Assembly (NCBI RefSeq): GCF_032854445.1
Contig: NC_088301.1
Span: forward strand, 16,428,281-16,492,280
DNA length: 64,000 nucleotides
Direction of reading: 5' to 3'
DNA from: Liolophura sinensis
Lineage: Eukaryota > Mollusca > Polyplacophora > Chitonida > Chitonidae
The notes below the pieces were generated by a model. That model saw only the letters and a program-made list of their open reading frames with translations. It ran no database searches and was not told the origin of the DNA. Each line of letters begins with the position of its first letter. The first letter of the stretch is position 1. Shown one piece after another: positions 61,464 through 64,000 of this stretch. The translations under genes were made by a program, and so were the position numbers.

Positions 61464-61985
61464 TTTAAAGGAGAAGAAAATTTAAATATCAGACAAAGGC
61501 CATTGAAAAGAGTATTCATTTCCTCTCATGTGCATGCCATAAAATTTTTTAATATGTACCTCAAGTTGATAAATTATAAATAAATGCAGCGCCAAAATTT
61601 GCTGTGAGCGTCTCCATTTTGCCTAATTAATCCTCAAGTCTTCTGTGTTAGGAGGAGAATTTCTGTTGGAAACCGCCGATGTGTAGTTCGTACGTTTCCG
61701 GTAGAAAAAGGTTTGTGGACTGCCAACAGCCGGTAGTTCGCGTTGCTTCGGTGATTTCCGCTTGGCGATCGGGAAATCGGAATGTTTACACGAAAAGCCA
61801 GCAGTTTTAACGACTCTCATAGGCAAAATATCCCCAGCAGAGAGTTAAAGATGGAGGACTTGATGGACTCAGCGATTTATGACAGCACTGCCGTTTTCAG
61901 GCTTTACGTGTATGGCAGATAGAAAAAATGTGCTCTTTTTCTGCCTATAGTGCCATTTTAAAAATTTTCTTCTCTTTAATGTATT
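61464..61985 (-). mobile_element. MITE-2 second copy, inverted
   Basis: TTTAAAGGAGAAGAAAATTT and AAATTTTCTTCTCTTTAATG ends. The internal block CCTCAAGTCTTCTGTGTTAG is the complement of the 9.5-kb copy. Confidence 0.8.
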
Positions 61986-64000
61986 CTATCTATGTTCTGG
62001 GTCAAGTCCATTGATGCGTACTGCTATGATCAGCTTTACGATTGTTGACCCGGAACGTCTATTTTGGTTGTCGGCTGGTATACGAATGTATGAGGCATAG
62101 ACTCATACTTTCTCCGGATGGCTGCTGATTACCTGTATTACCAATGTGCAACACTAAAATCTGCGCTGAACAGATACGATTTAGGGTAACGTTGCGTTTA
62201 GAACCGCTGTCCAAGTGAAGTGCAGTATCATGAAGCAATACTGTCATCATTAGCCATGCAGCCAATGGGATTATATGGAAAACATGATCGCAAAAATATT
62301 ATGATGCTAAATTGTTTATTATCACAAAATTTCGGCTATCTGATACCCCCATGAGCGAAGTCAGTGGCCCTCAAAAGCATGTGTCGTGAGAGAAAGGATC
62401 CTATGCAACTAGATGGGAAATCGTCTCCCTGTGGCTCAGGCCGATTGCCAATCTGCTCACACTGACGGATCGCCTGCGAAATGACGCAAGGGTTTCCCAG
62501 GTATGCAGTTTAAGATGTAGTCGATGGAATAGGCCATGCTGAAATATTCGTTGCCAGCGTGCTGTATGCCGTTAAAGGCATAGGATAATATCCTTTTCCG
62601 TCTGATGTTGGTATTTGGCACAAGTTTTGTCTACGTAAAAATACGACAGTGTCATAAACACATATTTATCCCGTTTCTGGATGTATTTGTACGACATGTT
62701 ATTAGCTGAGTTAAATGGCGTTGAGCTTTCACTGGAAGAATACTCTGCCTAATCTGTATAGATTTACAATAAAATATTTAAACTATTGTAACATACAGTT
62801 TGAAAATATATGAAGAAATATATAAAAACATGTCCTCACTTTGTTTAACACTGAAAAAAGTATGCAATTATTGGAATCGAACTCGTTAACCTATTCGACA
62901 CAAGGGTTCCAAGGTCTTTTGATAAAACAAAAAGTATAAATCGAATCACTCCAATTTTCTCACACATTTCTTCAGTAATTGTGCTTCGTGTTCAAGTCAG
63001 TTTGACGTATTTTTCTACATCAAAAAGTTCACCCCACTGCTGCACCGAAGTGGGGCGATTTGATGTCTAGAGGCAAATTGCAAGAGGCCCTTTAAATGCC
63101 TCCGGACAAAAATTATCAGTATTGTAAGCAGTAGGCTAATGTACACGTGTATAAACATGGGACAGGCACCTAGGGCTTGTACCTTATTAAAACATATATT
63201 AACAAGCAGTGTTTTTGTCAATATTTTGTATGATTTTGATTTTTTGTATTGCAGAATACTCGAGTGCAACTGCAATACCTTTACAGCTCCCCTCCCCCCC
63301 CCCCGAAAACGGTTTCTGACTACCAAGAGTACACAGTGGAATCTGAAACTTTCATTTAGGAACTGGTTTTCCAAACATTGACTCATAACGGTCAATGTGT
63401 GACATGTTATTGGCGTGCGGCCTCACCATATTGATTCACCATACAGAAAGATGAGATATGTCCTTCGTATATTGGATATATGTGTTCATGTCAAAATATA
63501 TGAAAGGACTCTGCAGTGTAGTATGTTTGATTTGACCCAGATGTTCGTACATCTTGAACATTACAATATATGAGCATGTACAGATCTGAAATATGTTTTG
63601 CGAAATAATTAATTCTGATGAAGAGGAAAAGCATGTGCTTCATAATTACAACTTTGAATCGCACCATTCATCATTGGATTGGCCAATGTTCAATCGTAAA
63701 TACAAAGAAAATCCAAAGAAAATGAATAATTACTTCGATTACATTCACCTTGAAAGTGCAGGGCTTGATGAAATATTATTTTGTATAAAAAAGAGAGTCG
63801 TATAGTTAAACATCTTCCTCCTAAAGGGATAATTATGTTGTCCCTCAGCGCCAAGTTAAAATTTGGGCGAGCCCTATTTTGGCTGTTTTGTGATAACGGC
63901 ACACGCAATGACAAACACATAAACTACGCTGGTACTGTTATAACCAGTCATTATCATACGGCAGAGGTGGGTCAGGCCATACCAAGCACTTTAAAAATGG
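61986..64000. other. Right end of window: no gene recognised
   Basis: A C-run with G (CCCCCCCCCCCCG) near 63,293-63,305. A 70-codon frame at 63,593-63,805 has plausible composition but no recognisable motif. Confidence 0.4.
63593..63805 (+). CDS. Unrecognised 70-codon frame
   Basis: MFCEIINSDEEEKHVLHNYN then HSSLDWPMFNRKYKENPKKM, ending CIKKRVV and TAG. The acidic cluster and aromatic-rich composition look protein-like, but there is no clear splice or promoter context. It could be a fragment of a decayed gene or chance. Confidence 0.2.
   Translation: MFCEIINSDEEEKHVLHNYNFESHHSSLDWPMFNRKYKENPKKMNNYFDYIHLESAGLDEILFCIKKRVV

Noticed and set aside
63015-63395. 126-codon minus-strand frame
   Set aside because: No motif, and it crosses a poly-C tract; chance frame.

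Overview
The window is eukaryotic, AT-rich and intron-dense. It carries short coding exons with GT-AG introns, many tRNA-headed SINEs with AAAT tails, MITEs and minisatellites. The SINE bodies (ends such as TTGAGTACGGCGTAAAACACC and the element GTTTAACGTCGTACTTAACA) are, from memory, typical of molluscs, and a bivalve is my best guess. No prokaryotic features, rRNA, true tRNA genes or CRISPR arrays are present.

Region 1 (1-18,270, + strand): the 3' part of a DDX43-type DEAD-box RNA helicase gene. Seventeen exons cover everything from the pre-helicase segment through the Q motif and motifs I-VI to an RGG-rich C-terminus. The N-terminal (KH domain) part lies upstream of the window. The intron after the first visible exon holds a 1.35-kb minisatellite whose 104-bp unit is built around a copy of that exon's 5' splice site. 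The exon phases either side of this intron do not match, and a 7-nt micro-exon found in each repeat unit would restore the frame. Further minisatellites (30 bp, 21 bp) lie in later introns, and a degenerate ~120-bp array fills part of the long 3' UTR.

Region 2 (20,340-32,670, - strand): a complete, convergently placed gene for a cohesin acetyltransferase of the ESCO1/ESCO2 (Eco1) family. It has ten coding exons and 740 codons, with an intact zinc finger, acetyl-CoA loop and catalytic Glu/Asp. A perfect E2F-type palindrome and an inverted CCAAT box lie upstream.

Region 3 (32.7-40.2 kb): intergenic, made of SINEs and minisatellites, with no gene recognised.

Region 4 (40.2-61.4 kb): three homologous islands (A, B, C) on the left recur in inverted order on the right (B', C', A'). 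Their spacing is consistent once a ~4-kb insertion in the right arm is subtracted. This looks like an old, large inverted duplication centred near 48.5 kb. B/B' carry a TATA box and a near-identical 34-codon signal-peptide-like reading frame. C/C' carry a conserved membrane-segment-like frame. Together they suggest a head-to-head pair of unrecognised, outward-transcribed genes, at least one of them decayed.

The insertion at ~55.6-59.7 kb is a decayed, internally deleted Maverick/Polinton: diverged long inverted repeats enclose fragments of protein-primed DNA polymerase, adenain-like protease and major capsid protein. Region 5 (61.4-64 kb) holds a MITE copy and otherwise nothing recognised.

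Functionally the two confident genes are unrelated neighbours: one RNA helicase and one S-phase cohesion factor. The rest is a record of transposon, tandem-repeat and segmental-duplication activity.
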